In this document: piece after piece, positions 18,969 through 28,238 of the stretch
Layout of the letters: every line of letters begins with the position of its first letter
How positions within the stretch are numbered: the stretch's first letter is position 1
NCBI GenBank assembly: GCA_900471925.1
Contig: UCGV01000004.1
Location: forward strand, 1-64,000
Direction of reading: 5' to 3'
DNA: 64,000 nt
DNA from: Hyphomicrobiales bacterium
GTDB taxonomy: Bacteria; Pseudomonadota; Alphaproteobacteria; Rhizobiales; Rhizobiaceae
Program-made: the position numbers and the translations under genes
The notes under the pieces: generated by a model
The model's input: only the letters and a program-made list of their open reading frames with translations
Told to the model about the DNA's origin: nothing
The model's database searches: none

Positions 18969-20192
18969 TTACTCGTGGCTCTTGCCCTGGCCCAGAAGCT
19001 TGTTGACGAAATCCGGCAGGCCGCGCGCATGACCGGTATCGACATCGACGACCGTGCTCATGCCAACGCGCAGCGGTGGCTTGGCATCAGTCTCATCAAT
19101 GCTGACACGCATCGGAATACGCTGGACGACCTTCACCCAGTTGCCGGTGGTGTTTTGTGCCGGCAGCAGCGAGAAGGAGGAGCCGGAAGCCGGGCTGATG
19201 CTTTCGACCTTGCCCTTCCACACGACGCCTGGATAGGTATCGACATAGATGTCGGCCGTCTGGCCCGGCTTGACATAGGTAAGCTCGGTTTCCTTCGGGC
19301 TGGCGGAGATCCACAGATGCGTGGTCGAAACAAGTGAGAAGGCCTGCTGCGAAGCCTGCAGGTAAGAGCCGACCTGTAATGCGTTCACGTTGGTGACAAT
19401 ACCGTCGAACGGCGCCTTGACGACACTATGATCGAGTTCACGCTGGTCGTTGTCGACCTGCGACTTGGCCTGCAGATAAAGCGGATTTTCCTCGACCGAC
19501 TGATCGGCATTGCCGCCGAGCTGGGCGAGCGTCGTTGCGGCTTCCGCCTTGGCGACGGAAACCTTCTGCTGCGCGACCTCGAGATTGTGCTTGGCTTCGT
19601 CATAGGCCGACTGCGTGGCGCTGCCGTTGTTGACGAGGTTCTGCTGCCGGTCGAACTGGTCTTGATAATAGGGCAGATCAGCTTCGGCCTGCGTAATCTC
19701 GGCCAGCGACTGCCGGTAGCTGGCCTGCATATTCATGATCTGGTTGCGCTGCGCGCCGAGCTGCGCCTTGGCGCCGTCGAGCGCGATCTTGAAGGCGTCG
19801 GATTGCAGGGTGAAGAGCACCTGCCCCGCCTTGACCTGCTCGTTCTCATGCACGTTGATCTTGTCGACGATGCCCGAAACGTCGGTCGTGATGCCCACCA
19901 TGTCCGCCTGAATATAGGCATTGTCGGTCGACATGATCTGGCCGCCGTTGACGTAGTAGTATCCGCCGACGACCAGAGCGACTGGCAACAGGGCAAAGAG
20001 GACGGGGCGGGTGAAGCTGCGCCGGCGGCGGACCTTGTTGCCGCCAGGCGCAGCCACCGCGGCAGCCGCGGGCGCTGAATTGGATGAAGGCGCCTCAGCT
20101 ACCGTTTCCTGTTGTTGGGGGATCTCTTTTTCTTCGGCAGGATTCTTGGCATTCGCGTCCGATACGACGCGCAGGGGGGATTGATCAGCCAT
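18969..20192 (-). CDS. emrA: EmrA-type membrane fusion protein (HlyD family)
   Basis: 407 residues. A proline/glutamine-rich cytoplasmic N-terminus of about 55 residues leads into one membrane helix (PVLFALLPVALVVGGYYYV). The periplasmic part follows: a lipoyl half (VSGIVDKINVHENEQVKAGQVL), a long coiled coil (about 125-215), a second lipoyl half (VVKAPFDGIVTNVNALQVGSYL), and a beta-barrel. It links EmrB to the outer membrane. The ATG at 20192 overlaps the marR end by 8 bases; an in-frame ATG at 20204 would overlap more. The tight overlaps show translational coupling with marR and emrB. Confidence 0.92.
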   Translation of the reverse strand: MADQSPLRVVSDANAKNPAEEKEIPQQQETVAEAPSSNSAPAAAAVAAPGGNKVRRRRSFTRPVLFALLPVALVVGGYYYVNGGQIMSTDNAYIQADMVGITTDVSGIVDKINVHENEQVKAGQVLFTLQSDAFKIALDGAKAQLGAQRNQIMNMQASYRQSLAEITQAEADLPYYQDQFDRQQNLVNNGSATQSAYDEAKHNLEVAQQKVSVAKAEAATTLAQLGGNADQSVEENPLYLQAKSQVDNDQRELDHSVVKAPFDGIVTNVNALQVGSYLQASQQAFSLVSTTHLWISASPKETELTYVKPGQTADIYVDTYPGVVWKGKVESISPASGSSFSLLPAQNTTGNWVKVVQRIPMRVSIDETDAKPPLRVGMSTVVDVDTGHARGLPDFVNKLLGQGKSHE

Positions 20193-20649
20193 GTTTCGTC
20201 TCATTATCGGCGACCGGAGTCCGGCACGCCTGCACCAGGTTCGTCTTCATTACGGATAGGGTCTGGAAAAGCTGGTCGCGCTGCTCGGGCGTGACGCCTT
20301 CCAATGCTTCGCCGCGGGTCACCTCGCCGATCTCGCGCATTTCGGCGAGGATCGGGTGGGCTTCCTCGCGCATATAGAGCAGCCAGATTCGCCGGTCGGT
20401 GGGATGCTGGCGGCGTTCGATCAGGCCACGCTCTGCAAGCTTGTCGAGGATGCGGACCAGCGTAATCGGCTCGATTTCGAGGATTTCGGCAAGCCCGCTC
20501 TGATGGATGCCTTCATTATTGGCGAGATAGGCTAGCGTCTGCCACTGCGACCGTGTCAGCCCAAGGTCTTTCGCACGCTGTTCAAACCGCTTGCGCAGCA
20601 GGCGGGCAACGTCGTGGAGCAGAAAACCAAGTGTTGGATGTGCGGTCAT
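20185..20649 (-). CDS. MarR-family regulator of emrAB
   Basis: 154 residues with a winged helix-turn-helix: recognition helix region EPITLVRILDKLAERGLIER and the wing motif PTDRRIWLL (D-R-R), both diagnostic of MarR. MarR proteins usually repress the pump operon they head and release DNA on binding phenolic drugs or uncouplers. Here the gene is first in the operon with emrA and emrB, so autoregulation is expected; the palindrome ATAAG-N4-CTTAT about 20 bases upstream of the ATG is a plausible operator. Confidence 0.92.
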   Translation of the reverse strand: MTAHPTLGFLLHDVARLLRKRFEQRAKDLGLTRSQWQTLAYLANNEGIHQSGLAEILEIEPITLVRILDKLAERGLIERRQHPTDRRIWLLYMREEAHPILAEMREIGEVTRGEALEGVTPEQRDQLFQTLSVMKTNLVQACRTPVADNETKHG

Positions 20650-20667
20650 TTACCTTCGCCGGCTAGT

Positions 20668-20684
20668 AATAAGCATCCTTATGA
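20668..20684. promoter_or_regulatory. Candidate MarR operator
   Basis: ATAAG (20669-20673) and CTTAT (20678-20682) form a perfect inverted repeat with a CATC spacer, 20-33 bases upstream of the marR ATG. Position and symmetry fit a MarR dimer; the arms are short. Confidence 0.45.
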
Positions 20685-21095
20685 TGTTGGTAGATATATT
20701 GAGCATGTGCAGCGCACAAGGGCATGCAGGCGAGATTTCGCAGCTGCGGCTAAAATGCCGCAGCCCACGGTTAAGCGGAGGTTTCGACTGGCGTCCGCAG
20801 GATTGCAGCGCGAACGCCGATGTCCACCGAAGCGTGGTCGGCGCAATCAATTGGCATTTGCAATTTTCGAATTGAGCCGTTTATAGTCTGCCTTCAGAGG
20901 GTTACGGAGATCAGGATTTCTCCCTCCGGTTGATTTCGCGGTGCTTGTTTGCACCTGTCATCTTCCTGGAAGCCACGCATGAGTAGAATTCGGACTTAGG
21001 ACGAAGGCTCATGCTTTCGTCCCGGCAGGCATGAACAGCTTATCTCAGGCATAGGTTCAGGCGGCCGCGTTCGGTCGCCCGCAAGGGGGACTGCA
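20685..21095. other. Divergent intergenic region without genes
   Basis: Together with the operator above, this is the only gene-free stretch over 300 bases (20650-21095), between marR and the second RND operon. No credible protein is seen. It holds a candidate + strand promoter (20858-20887) and a hairpin GGACGAA (20999-21005)/TTCGTCC (21016-21022) in the presumed leader of the RND operon. A strong ribosome site AAGGGGGA precedes the ATG at 21096. The long leader of about 200 bases could carry post-transcriptional control, but no known riboswitch is recognised. Confidence 0.5.
20858..20887 (+). promoter_or_regulatory. Candidate sigma-70 promoter of the second RND operon
   Basis: TTGCAA (20858-20863) and TATAGT (20882-20887) are separated by 18 bases, the best -35/-10 pair in the divergent region. 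It would give a leader of about 200 bases before the adaptor ATG at 21096. Confidence 0.4.
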
Positions 21096-22271
21096 ATGGC
21101 ATATTCGCTTCGACAGACACTGGCGCTCGGCTGCTTCGCAGCCTTCTTGCCCTTTATCGCAGAGGCCCAGCAGGCACCTGCTCCGCCACCTGTCACCGTT
21201 GCCAAGCCGGTCATGCGCGACGTGGTCGATAGCGATGAGTTTATCGGCCGTTTCGAACCTGTCGATGAGGTCTCCGTGCGCTCGCGCGTTGGTGGTTACC
21301 TTCAGGAAGTCGATTTCACCGACGGCGCACTCGTCAAACAGGGCGACCGCCTCTTCGTCATCGACCAGCGCCCCTTCGTCACCGCGCTCAATCAGGCCAA
21401 CGCCTCCCTCGAAGCCTCGAAATCGGCGCTTGTCTTTGCCGATGCGCAATATAAGCGCGCGCAATCGCTTACTTCGACCGGCAGCCAGTCGGCGCAGACA
21501 CTGGACGATCGCCGCCGCGAATTCGATTCTGCACAAGCCAACGTTCGCGGCGCCCAAGCTGCCGCCGATCGCGCCGCGCTCGACATGGAATATACCGAGA
21601 TCAAGGCGCCGCTCAGCGGCCGCATCGACCGCCGCCTGATCTCCGCCGGCAATCTCGTGCAGACTGACCAGACGGTGCTGACGACGATCGTCTCTCTCGA
21701 CCCGATCGACTTCTATTTCGACGTCGACGAACGTCGCCTGCTGAATTTCGCCGACACTGCACGCAAGCTCGGCAAGGATCTCCAGCAAGGCGGCGGTGGA
21801 CTGGACGTGACCGTCACGATCTCCGATCCCAATGCCAAACCATTCCAGGGAAAACTCGATTTCGCCGAGAACCGCATCGACAACGAGAGCGGCACCATTC
21901 GCCTGCGCGCCCGTTTCCCCAACCCCGATCTCATCCTGCAGCCCGGTCTCTTCGGCCGCATTCAGGTCGAAGCTTCCAACACTTATCAGGCCATTCTCGT
22001 GCCGGATGAGGCGATCGGCTCGGACCAGAACGAGCGCGTTGTTTACGTCGTCGGTGCGGATGGCACCGTTTCCACCAAGCCCGTCAGGCCCGGTCCGCGG
22101 CTTTACGGCTACCGCGTCATTCGTGAAGGCCTCGACGGCAGCGAGACGATCATCGTCAACGGCCTGATCCGTGCCCGGCCCGGCGCCAAGGTCACGCCGC
22201 AGATGACCGAACTGCCGAAGGAGCGCACCAACGCTCCGCCCGAAACCGCCGGTGCGGAGAACGTGCAATGA
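21096..22271 (+). CDS. RND periplasmic adaptor (membrane fusion protein), second pump
   Basis: 391 residues with a cleavable Sec-type signal (MAYSLRQTLALGCFAAFLPFIAEA); the Cys at 13 lacks a proper lipobox. Adaptor domains in order: lipoyl half (RVGGYLQEVDFTDGALVKQG), helical hairpin (about 95-160, shorter than in the first pump), lipoyl half (YTEIKAPLSGRIDRRLISAG), beta-barrel, and a membrane-proximal domain ending in LIRARPGAKVTPQM. It overlaps the permease start by ATGA. No regulator is adjacent on this side; the divergent marR could influence it, but its own operator lies 400 bases away. Confidence 0.93.
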   Translation: MAYSLRQTLALGCFAAFLPFIAEAQQAPAPPPVTVAKPVMRDVVDSDEFIGRFEPVDEVSVRSRVGGYLQEVDFTDGALVKQGDRLFVIDQRPFVTALNQANASLEASKSALVFADAQYKRAQSLTSTGSQSAQTLDDRRREFDSAQANVRGAQAAADRAALDMEYTEIKAPLSGRIDRRLISAGNLVQTDQTVLTTIVSLDPIDFYFDVDERRLLNFADTARKLGKDLQQGGGGLDVTVTISDPNAKPFQGKLDFAENRIDNESGTIRLRARFPNPDLILQPGLFGRIQVEASNTYQAILVPDEAIGSDQNERVVYVVGADGTVSTKPVRPGPRLYGYRVIREGLDGSETIIVNGLIRARPGAKVTPQMTELPKERTNAPPETAGAENVQ

Positions 22272-25200
22272 GATTTGCCCATTTCTTCGTAGACCGACCG
22301 ATCTTCGCGGCCGTAATCTCGATCCTTTTGCTCGTCGTCGGCAGCATTGCCTATACGCAATTGCCGGTTTCCCAATATCCCGAGATCGCGCCGCCGACCA
22401 TCGTCGTGCGCACCTCCTATCCGGGCGCCGACCCTCAGACGATCGCCGATACGGTTTCGACGCCGCTCGAACAGCAGATCAATGGCGTCGAAGACATGCT
22501 CTATATGTCTTCCTATTCCAGCGCCGACGGCGCCATGTCGCTGACGATCACCTTCAAGCTCGGCACCGATCTCGATAAGGTTCAGGTTCTCGTCCAGAAC
22601 CGGGTTTCCATCGCCCTGCCCCGCCTTCCCGAAGAGGTCCAGCGGCTTGGCGTGACGACCGACAAGAGCTCGCCCGACCTGATGATGGTCGTGCACCTGC
22701 TGTCGCCATCGCACCGCTATGACCAGCTCTATGTCTCGAACTATGCCCGCAACCGCATACGCGACACTCTCGTGCGTCTCGACGGCGTCGGCGACGTGCA
22801 ACTCTTCGGCGAGCGCCAGTATTCGATGCGCATCTGGCTCGATCCGGAAAAACTCTCCGCCTATGGCATGACGTCGGACGATGTCGTTGCCGCGCTCAGA
22901 GACCAGAACGTGCAGGTATCGGGCGGCAAGATCGGCGCTCCGCCGGTGACTGGCCAAAACGCGTTCGAATATACGGTGCGAACCGATGGACGCTTCTCTG
23001 ACGTGCGCCAGTTCCGCTATGTCATCGTTAAATCGACTGCCACCGGCCGACTTGTCAGCCTGCAGGACGTCGCCCGCATCGAGCTTGGCGCCCAGGACTA
23101 CGTCACCAACAGCTATCTGAACAACGACCCCGCTGTGGCTCTCGGCATTTTCGCCCGGCCGGGAACCAATGCGCTGGATACCGCCCATCAGATCCAGGGC
23201 ATCATGAAGGATCTCTCGCAGAATTTCCCGCAAGGCCTCGAATACCGCATCGTCTACGATACGACCGAGTTCATCTCGGATTCCATCACCGAGGTCTACC
23301 GCACCATCGCCGAAGCGGCGATCCTCGTGGCGATCGTCGTTCTCGTCTTCCTGCAATCCTGGCGAACGGCAATCATCCCGATTGTCGCCATTCCCGTGTC
23401 GCTGATCGGCACCTTCGCGGTGCTGCTCGCCTTCGGATTCTCGCTCAATATGCTGACCCTGTTCGGCCTCGTTCTGGCGATCGGTATCGTCGTCGACGAT
23501 GCGATCGTGGTTGTCGAGAATGTCGAGCGCAATCTGGCGCGCGGCATGTCGCCGAAAGAGGCCGCCCATGTCACGATGGACGAAGTCGGAACCGCCGTCA
23601 TCGCCATCTCGCTGGTGCTGATCGCGGTCTTCGTGCCGACGGCCTTCATTCCCGGCATTTCCGGACAGTTCTACAAACAGTTCGCCGTGACGATTTCCGT
23701 CACCACGGCGATCTCGGCACTGAATTCGCTGACGCTGTCGCCGGCGCTTGCGGGCATCCTCTTGAAGACCCACGATCACGAGGCCAAACGCAAGAATATC
23801 TTCTCGCAGATCGGCAGCGGCCTCGCGAACGGCTTCAACCGGGGCTTCGACCGGATGAGTTCCGGCTATTCCTGGATCGTCCGGCATCTGGTCAGCAGCT
23901 GGATCGGCTTGACCTGCTCGCTGATCGTCTTCGCCGGCCTGCTCGGAGCAACCTGGTATATGGGCCAGAAGGTGCCCTCCGGCTTCATTCCGACCATGGA
24001 CCAGGGCTACGCGATCATCGTCATCCAGCTCCCGGACGGCGCTTCGCTTGAGCGCACCGATGCCGTCGTCAAACAGGTGGGCGATATCGCCCGCACCGTG
24101 CCGGGCGTCGGCAATGCCGTGCAATTCGCCGGCTTCAGCGGCGCAACCTTCACCAACGCCTCGAACGCGGGCGTCGTCTTCGTACCCTTCAAATCCTTTG
24201 CCGAGCGCGAAGAGGGCGGCGAGACCGCCAACAAGATCATCGGCGAGCTCTACGGCAAGCTGCAGAGCATCCAGGAAGCCTTCATCATTGCCATTCCGCC
24301 GCCGTCCGTGCGCGGCGTCGGCAATTCCGGCGGCTTCAAGATGCAGATTTCCGACCTTGAACATTCAGACATGACGCGTGTCCTCGGCCTCGCTCGCCAG
24401 ATGATGGGAGCCGCCGCCACGACCCCGGGTCTGACAGGTGTCTTCACCACCTTCTCGGATGCAAGCCCGCAATATTTCCTGGCGATCGATCGCGACAAGG
24501 CGCGCTTCCTGAACGTGCCGATCCCCAACATCTTCAACGCGCTATCGATCAACCTCGGTGTCGCCTATGTGAATGACTTCAATGCTTTCGGGCGCGTCTA
24601 TCAGGTTCGTGCCCAGGCCGACCGCCAATACCGCATGGACCGCGAAGACATCCTGGCTCTGAAGGTCCGGTCGGCAACCGGCGCGCTCGTGCCGCTTGGC
24701 ACCCTTATGGATATTCAGGATTCCAGCGGGCCGGCTTTGGTGCAGCGCTACAACATGTATGTCTCGGTGCCGTTGCAGGGCAACCCGACGCCCGGCACAT
24801 CGACCGGCGAGGCCATCCAGAAGATGCAAGACTTGGCCACGCAGATCCTGCCGCCCGGCACGACATATGAGTGGACGGAGCTTGCCTATCAGGAAACACA
24901 TACCGGCAACACGGCGATCTACATCTTCGCGCTGTCGGTGATCTTCGTTTTCCTGGCGCTGGCTGCGCAATATGAGAGCTGGATCCTGCCGCTGGCGATC
25001 ATCCTCATCGTCCCGCTTGCCGTACTCGCCGCATTGATCGGCGTGTCTTTGAGAGGAATGGACAATAACGTTCTAACGCAGATCGGCCTGATCGTTCTGA
25101 TCGGCCTCGCGGCCAAGAACGCCATTCTGATCGTCGAGTTTGCAAGACAGGCGGAAGAAGAGGGCAAGAGCGTCGTGGAAGCCGCTATCGAGGCAAGCCA

Positions 25201-25450
25201 CCTTCGCCTGCGCCCGATCCTGATGACGGCCTTCGCTTTCATCTTCGGCGTTCTTCCGCTCGCCATCGCCACCGGTCCGGGTGCCGAAATGCGCCAGTCA
25301 CTCGGCACCGCCGTCTTCTCCGGCATGCTGGGCGTGACGATCTTCGGCCTGTTCCTGACGCCGGTCTTCTACGTCGTGCTGCGCCGCTGGCGCAAGAAGC
25401 CGGCGGCAGAAGTACCGGCTCATACGGAGGCTGAGGAAAACGCCGCCTGA
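22268..25450 (+). CDS. RND multidrug efflux permease (HAE1 family), second pump
   Basis: 1060 residues, AcrB-type. MRFAHFFVDRPIFAAVIS opens the protein, the proton-relay pair is D410-D411 in GIVVDDAIVVVENVER, and GLAAKNAILIVEFARQ carries the TM10 lysine. It shares long blocks with the permease at 6048-9245 but is clearly divergent in the porter domains, so the two pumps are paralogues with probably different substrates. The ATG overlaps the adaptor stop. The stop lies one base from the end of the convergent phosphoesterase gene, with no room for a terminator between them. Confidence 0.95.
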   Translation: MRFAHFFVDRPIFAAVISILLLVVGSIAYTQLPVSQYPEIAPPTIVVRTSYPGADPQTIADTVSTPLEQQINGVEDMLYMSSYSSADGAMSLTITFKLGTDLDKVQVLVQNRVSIALPRLPEEVQRLGVTTDKSSPDLMMVVHLLSPSHRYDQLYVSNYARNRIRDTLVRLDGVGDVQLFGERQYSMRIWLDPEKLSAYGMTSDDVVAALRDQNVQVSGGKIGAPPVTGQNAFEYTVRTDGRFSDVRQFRYVIVKSTATGRLVSLQDVARIELGAQDYVTNSYLNNDPAVALGIFARPGTNALDTAHQIQGIMKDLSQNFPQGLEYRIVYDTTEFISDSITEVYRTIAEAAILVAIVVLVFLQSWRTAIIPIVAIPVSLIGTFAVLLAFGFSLNMLTLFGLVLAIGIVVDDAIVVVENVERNLARGMSPKEAAHVTMDEVGTAVIAISLVLIAVFVPTAFIPGISGQFYKQFAVTISVTTAISALNSLTLSPALAGILLKTHDHEAKRKNIFSQIGSGLANGFNRGFDRMSSGYSWIVRHLVSSWIGLTCSLIVFAGLLGATWYMGQKVPSGFIPTMDQGYAIIVIQLPDGASLERTDAVVKQVGDIARTVPGVGNAVQFAGFSGATFTNASNAGVVFVPFKSFAEREEGGETANKIIGELYGKLQSIQEAFIIAIPPPSVRGVGNSGGFKMQISDLEHSDMTRVLGLARQMMGAAATTPGLTGVFTTFSDASPQYFLAIDRDKARFLNVPIPNIFNALSINLGVAYVNDFNAFGRVYQVRAQADRQYRMDREDILALKVRSATGALVPLGTLMDIQDSSGPALVQRYNMYVSVPLQGNPTPGTSTGEAIQKMQDLATQILPPGTTYEWTELAYQETHTGNTAIYIFALSVIFVFLALAAQYESWILPLAIILIVPLAVLAALIGVSLRGMDNNVLTQIGLIVLIGLAAKNAILIVEFARQAEEEGKSVVEAAIEASHLRLRPILMTAFAFIFGVLPLAIATGPGAEMRQSLGTAVFSGMLGVTIFGLFLTPVFYVVLRRWRKKPAAEVPAHTEAEENAA

Positions 25451-25451
25451 T

Positions 25452-26228
25452 TCAGGTGGAGAAGAGATGAACCTGTCCCTGCCAGAGCCGGGCAACCGAG
25501 AGCCGGTCGCTCCGGAAGGCGCGCGTATCCAGGTTCAGCCGCATCGGCTGCACATCCGGCTGTTCGCCGGGCGTGTGCCCATGCACGATGAGCTTCGGCA
25601 ATGGCAGCGGGCTTTCAAGAAAACGCTGGCGAATGAAGGCCAGATCGTCGTCCGCCTGCTCGTCGAGCGGCACGCGCGGATCAATGCCCGCGTGGACGAA
25701 AACGACATCAGGCGTTTCGACCATGATCGGCAGCGAGCGGATGAAATCGATATGCGTGTGCGGAAGCGATTGACGGATGAAGGCGTCGAGCTGCGCACCG
25801 GAGCGAAAGACGAGCGGCAGGTGATCGGGGTCGAGACCATAGGATCTCAGAAGTTCCGCAGACCCCATCGTCATCCAGTCGTCATAGGATGCCCAGCCGT
25901 CCATATAGTCGAGCATGACGATCTCATGGTTGCCGGCAAGACAGATGCGCTCGAAACCCGCTGGCGGCGGCTCCATGAGATGGCTGAGAACATGAGCCGA
26001 TTGCGGACCGCGATCGATGTAATCGCCGAGCATGATGATGAGCTTGGTCCCGGGGAGATGCTCAGCATCGCGCACGATCGCCTCTTCCGCCTTCAGCAGC
26101 AGATCGAGACGCCCATGCACATCGCCAATGGCATAGGTCGGGATATCAGCTATATCCATGCTCACACGGGGGCGCGGCTGACGTCCAGCCTTCGAACCCT
26201 CGCGGCTTCGTGCAAGAGAATTACTCAT
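25452..26228 (-). CDS. Metallophosphoesterase (Ser/Thr phosphatase-like, PrpA/ApaH type)
   Basis: 258 residues. The calcineurin-like metal motifs are all present: GDVHGR, GDYIDRGP, GNHE, a His in FVHAGIDP and VHGHTPG. The size and order match bacterial PPP-type phosphatases (lambda phosphatase, PrpA), which remove phosphate from proteins or hydrolyse dinucleoside polyphosphates with two metal ions. The ATG at 26228 is preferred because AGGA lies six bases upstream; the ATG at 26234 would sit on top of it. A basic N-terminal 20 residues precedes the domain. It is monocistronic, convergent with the RND operon. Confidence 0.88.
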   Translation of the reverse strand: MSNSLARSREGSKAGRQPRPRVSMDIADIPTYAIGDVHGRLDLLLKAEEAIVRDAEHLPGTKLIIMLGDYIDRGPQSAHVLSHLMEPPPAGFERICLAGNHEIVMLDYMDGWASYDDWMTMGSAELLRSYGLDPDHLPLVFRSGAQLDAFIRQSLPHTHIDFIRSLPIMVETPDVVFVHAGIDPRVPLDEQADDDLAFIRQRFLESPLPLPKLIVHGHTPGEQPDVQPMRLNLDTRAFRSDRLSVARLWQGQVHLFST

Positions 26229-26390
26229 CACCATTCCTGATCAACTGGCCATCCCTTAACCATAAGTAGATCATACGGCAAGTCGATCAAGCTGGTAAGA
26301 AAATTCATGAGGCCGGGCTTTTGTGGAAAATCCGGCCTTACCCAAGCCGATGCAATCGCGCACTTTTTTAGTGTTAAGAAAGAGCGGAAG

Positions 26391-27515
26391 ATGGGAACAG
26401 TATCGCAATTGCACGATAATGTGCGCCCTCCGGCGCACCGGATCGAGACCGAAGAAGAGGCTGTTTCCACGGCCCGTGAGCTTGCTGCAGCCTTTCGCCG
26501 GCAAACGAGTGAGCGCGATATCAGCCGCCTCATGCCCAATGCCGAACTCGACATGCTCTCGCAATCCGGCCTGACCGCAATCACCGTTCCGCCCGAATAT
26601 GCCGGCCTCGATATCTCCAACGCGTTGCTCGCGGAGATCGTCGCGATAGTGGCCGAGAGCGATGCCTCTGTCGGCAATGTTCTTGCAGTCCACATGCGCG
26701 TTCTGGAAGGCGTACGCAACCAGCCGTCAGAAGAGCTGAAGATCGCCCTCTTCAATCGCGCGCTCGATGGCGACCGTTTCGCCGCCACCCGTTTTGCCGA
26801 TGAAGCAAGCCTCGCAACGGAAGGTTCCGGCTTTCGCCTGACCGGCCGGTCCGAACAGACAGAAGCCATTCTGTTCTCTGATTGGATCGCGGCGACGGCA
26901 ACCGATCCCGCTGGTCGCGGGGTAACACTCTATCTTCAGGGTGACAGCGACGAACTGCAGGCGGTTGACGATTGGGACGCCTTCGGCCTGCGCACCAACG
27001 GCACGGCGACCCTGATCGCCGGCAAGCTGCATGTGAACGCGGACACCGTTACCGCCACCGCATCCGGCGATCGCACAACGGAAAAGTCGCTCGGTCTGCT
27101 GATGCATGCTGCCGTCAGCCTAGGCATCGCGCGCGCTGCCTTCGCCGATCTGCTGGCCATGGCCAAGGAACCATCAGCCCTATCCGCGCGTATCGGAGCA
27201 TATGCCATTCGCATCGAGACCGCGACAGGGGCGCTGGAACAGGCTGGCCGGAAACTGGATATCGCCCAGGTCAGCCCTGCCGAGGCCGTGATGTCGCAAG
27301 CTTATTTTTCGGCGACAGCCGCCTGCCTTACGGCAACCGAAACGGCGCTGGAGACGGCGAATGCCCTTTTTGAACTGGCGCGCGGCGCCTCCGGCAGTAT
27401 CGCGCTGAACCTCGACCGTCACTGGCGCAATGCCCGCATCCATGACATGGCAATCCCACGCGAAGCGCTGCTCAACGCCGCCGGCAAGCATATCTGGAAA
27501 AGCAAAGGCAATTGA
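26391..27515 (+). CDS. Acyl-CoA dehydrogenase-like flavoprotein (SfnB/DszC-like)
   Basis: 374 residues with acyl-CoA dehydrogenase domain order: an N-terminal helical domain with the TVPPEYAGLDISNALLAEIVA segment, a central beta domain, and a C-terminal four-helix domain (EKSLGLLMHAAVSLGIARAAFADLL). It lacks the usual glutamate-base context of true fatty acyl dehydrogenases and reads more like the SfnB/DszC group, flavin enzymes of sulfur-compound use; this is a family impression only. The ATG at 26391 follows AAGAGCGGAAG. It converges on an Rrf2 gene. Confidence 0.72.
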   Translation: MGTVSQLHDNVRPPAHRIETEEEAVSTARELAAAFRRQTSERDISRLMPNAELDMLSQSGLTAITVPPEYAGLDISNALLAEIVAIVAESDASVGNVLAVHMRVLEGVRNQPSEELKIALFNRALDGDRFAATRFADEASLATEGSGFRLTGRSEQTEAILFSDWIAATATDPAGRGVTLYLQGDSDELQAVDDWDAFGLRTNGTATLIAGKLHVNADTVTATASGDRTTEKSLGLLMHAAVSLGIARAAFADLLAMAKEPSALSARIGAYAIRIETATGALEQAGRKLDIAQVSPAEAVMSQAYFSATAACLTATETALETANALFELARGASGSIALNLDRHWRNARIHDMAIPREALLNAAGKHIWKSKGN

Positions 27516-27519
27516 ACCG

Positions 27520-27562
27520 GCGCCAGCATAAGCGCCTAGAGTTATGCGCCAGCAAAAGCGCG
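27520..27562. repeat. Short direct repeat in a convergent junction
   Basis: Two copies of a 17-base unit, GCGCCAGCATAAGCGCC (27520-27536) and GCGCCAGCAAAAGCGCG (27546-27562), differ at two positions. Between them GCATAA and TTATGC can also pair. It fills the 64-base junction between the flavoprotein and Rrf2 genes and may act as a weak bidirectional terminator. Confidence 0.4.
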
Positions 27563-27579
27563 ATCCAAAAGAAGCAAGA

Positions 27580-28041
27580 TCAGCTGGCCGCGGAAACCGG
27601 CAGCTTCTCCTCGACGGTTTCTATGCCGCCGCCGGCAACGAACTGCTCGAGCGTCATGTTGTCGAGAATGGCGGCGATCGCGTCCCGAACCTCGGTCATC
27701 GAGCGCCGCACCTGACAGGTTTCGGGATCGGCGCAATCGTCGCAGGCTTCATAGGCCGTGCGGCTTGCACAGCGGATCGGCGCAAGCGGGCCATCCAGGG
27801 TGCGGATGACATGACCGATGCGGATCTCCGATGCGGGCCGAGACAGCGAATAGCCGCCGCCAGGCCCCTTCTTCGAACGCAGGATGCCAACATTGCGCAG
27901 TTCGAGAAGGATCGTATCGAGAAACTTCTTCGGGATATTGTTGCGGGAAGCGATATCGTTGATGAAGGCGGTTTCGCCCGGCGCGAGCCGCGCCAGATCA
28001 ACCAGCGCCTTCAACCCGTACTTTCCCTTTTTCGTCAACAT
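27580..28041 (-). CDS. Rrf2-family regulator with four cysteines
   Basis: 153 residues. It begins MLTKKGKYGLKALVDLARL, the canonical Rrf2 start, and carries the wing G-P-G-G-G-Y-S-L. C-terminal cysteines fall at 91, 100, 103 and 109 (C-x8-C-x2-C-x5-C), a plausible Fe-S or thiol sensor but not the C-x5-C-x5-C of IscR. It does not match the rhizobial iron regulator RirA. The ATG at 28041 is chosen by homology and AGGGCGAT upstream; the longer open frame to 28212 has no ribosome site and would add a 57-residue leader. The target is unknown. Confidence 0.85.
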   Translation of the reverse strand: MLTKKGKYGLKALVDLARLAPGETAFINDIASRNNIPKKFLDTILLELRNVGILRSKKGPGGGYSLSRPASEIRIGHVIRTLDGPLAPIRCASRTAYEACDDCADPETCQVRRSMTEVRDAIAAILDNMTLEQFVAGGGIETVEEKLPVSAAS

Positions 28042-28197
28042 CTGGATCGCCCTGCACTTTGCGGCATTATGCTTCGCTAATAGCAGGGAAATAGCGTCGA
28101 AACCATGAAGAGACAACAAAATAACCCGTTTTTGTAGGTTATTTAGACGATTCATGTTGCCGTAATACCGCGTATGCAAGTTTGAAGCATGAAGGAG

Positions 28198-28225
28198 GTC
28201 TCGCACCGACAAGCCGGTACGAGAC
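28198..28225 (-). terminator. Hairpin after the SDR gene
   Basis: GTCTCGCACCG (28198-28208) pairs with CGGTACGAGAC (28215-28225) with one C-A mismatch and a 6-base loop, 13 bases past the SDR stop. On the - strand CTCCTTCATG follows, so the U-tract is poor. It is an attenuator or a weak terminator between the SDR and Rrf2 genes. Confidence 0.45.
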
Positions 28226-28238
28226 TGAAAGCCGTGAC

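Noticed and set aside
22109..24364. 751-residue open frame on the - strand
   Set aside because: Antisense to the second RND permease; Asp/Arg/His-rich with no domain, and the sense strand has clear RND motifs.
28042..28212. 57-residue upstream extension of the Rrf2 protein
   Set aside because: Rrf2 proteins begin at the M-x-x-x-x-x-Y-G/A-L helix; the extension includes the SDR hairpin and lacks a ribosome site.
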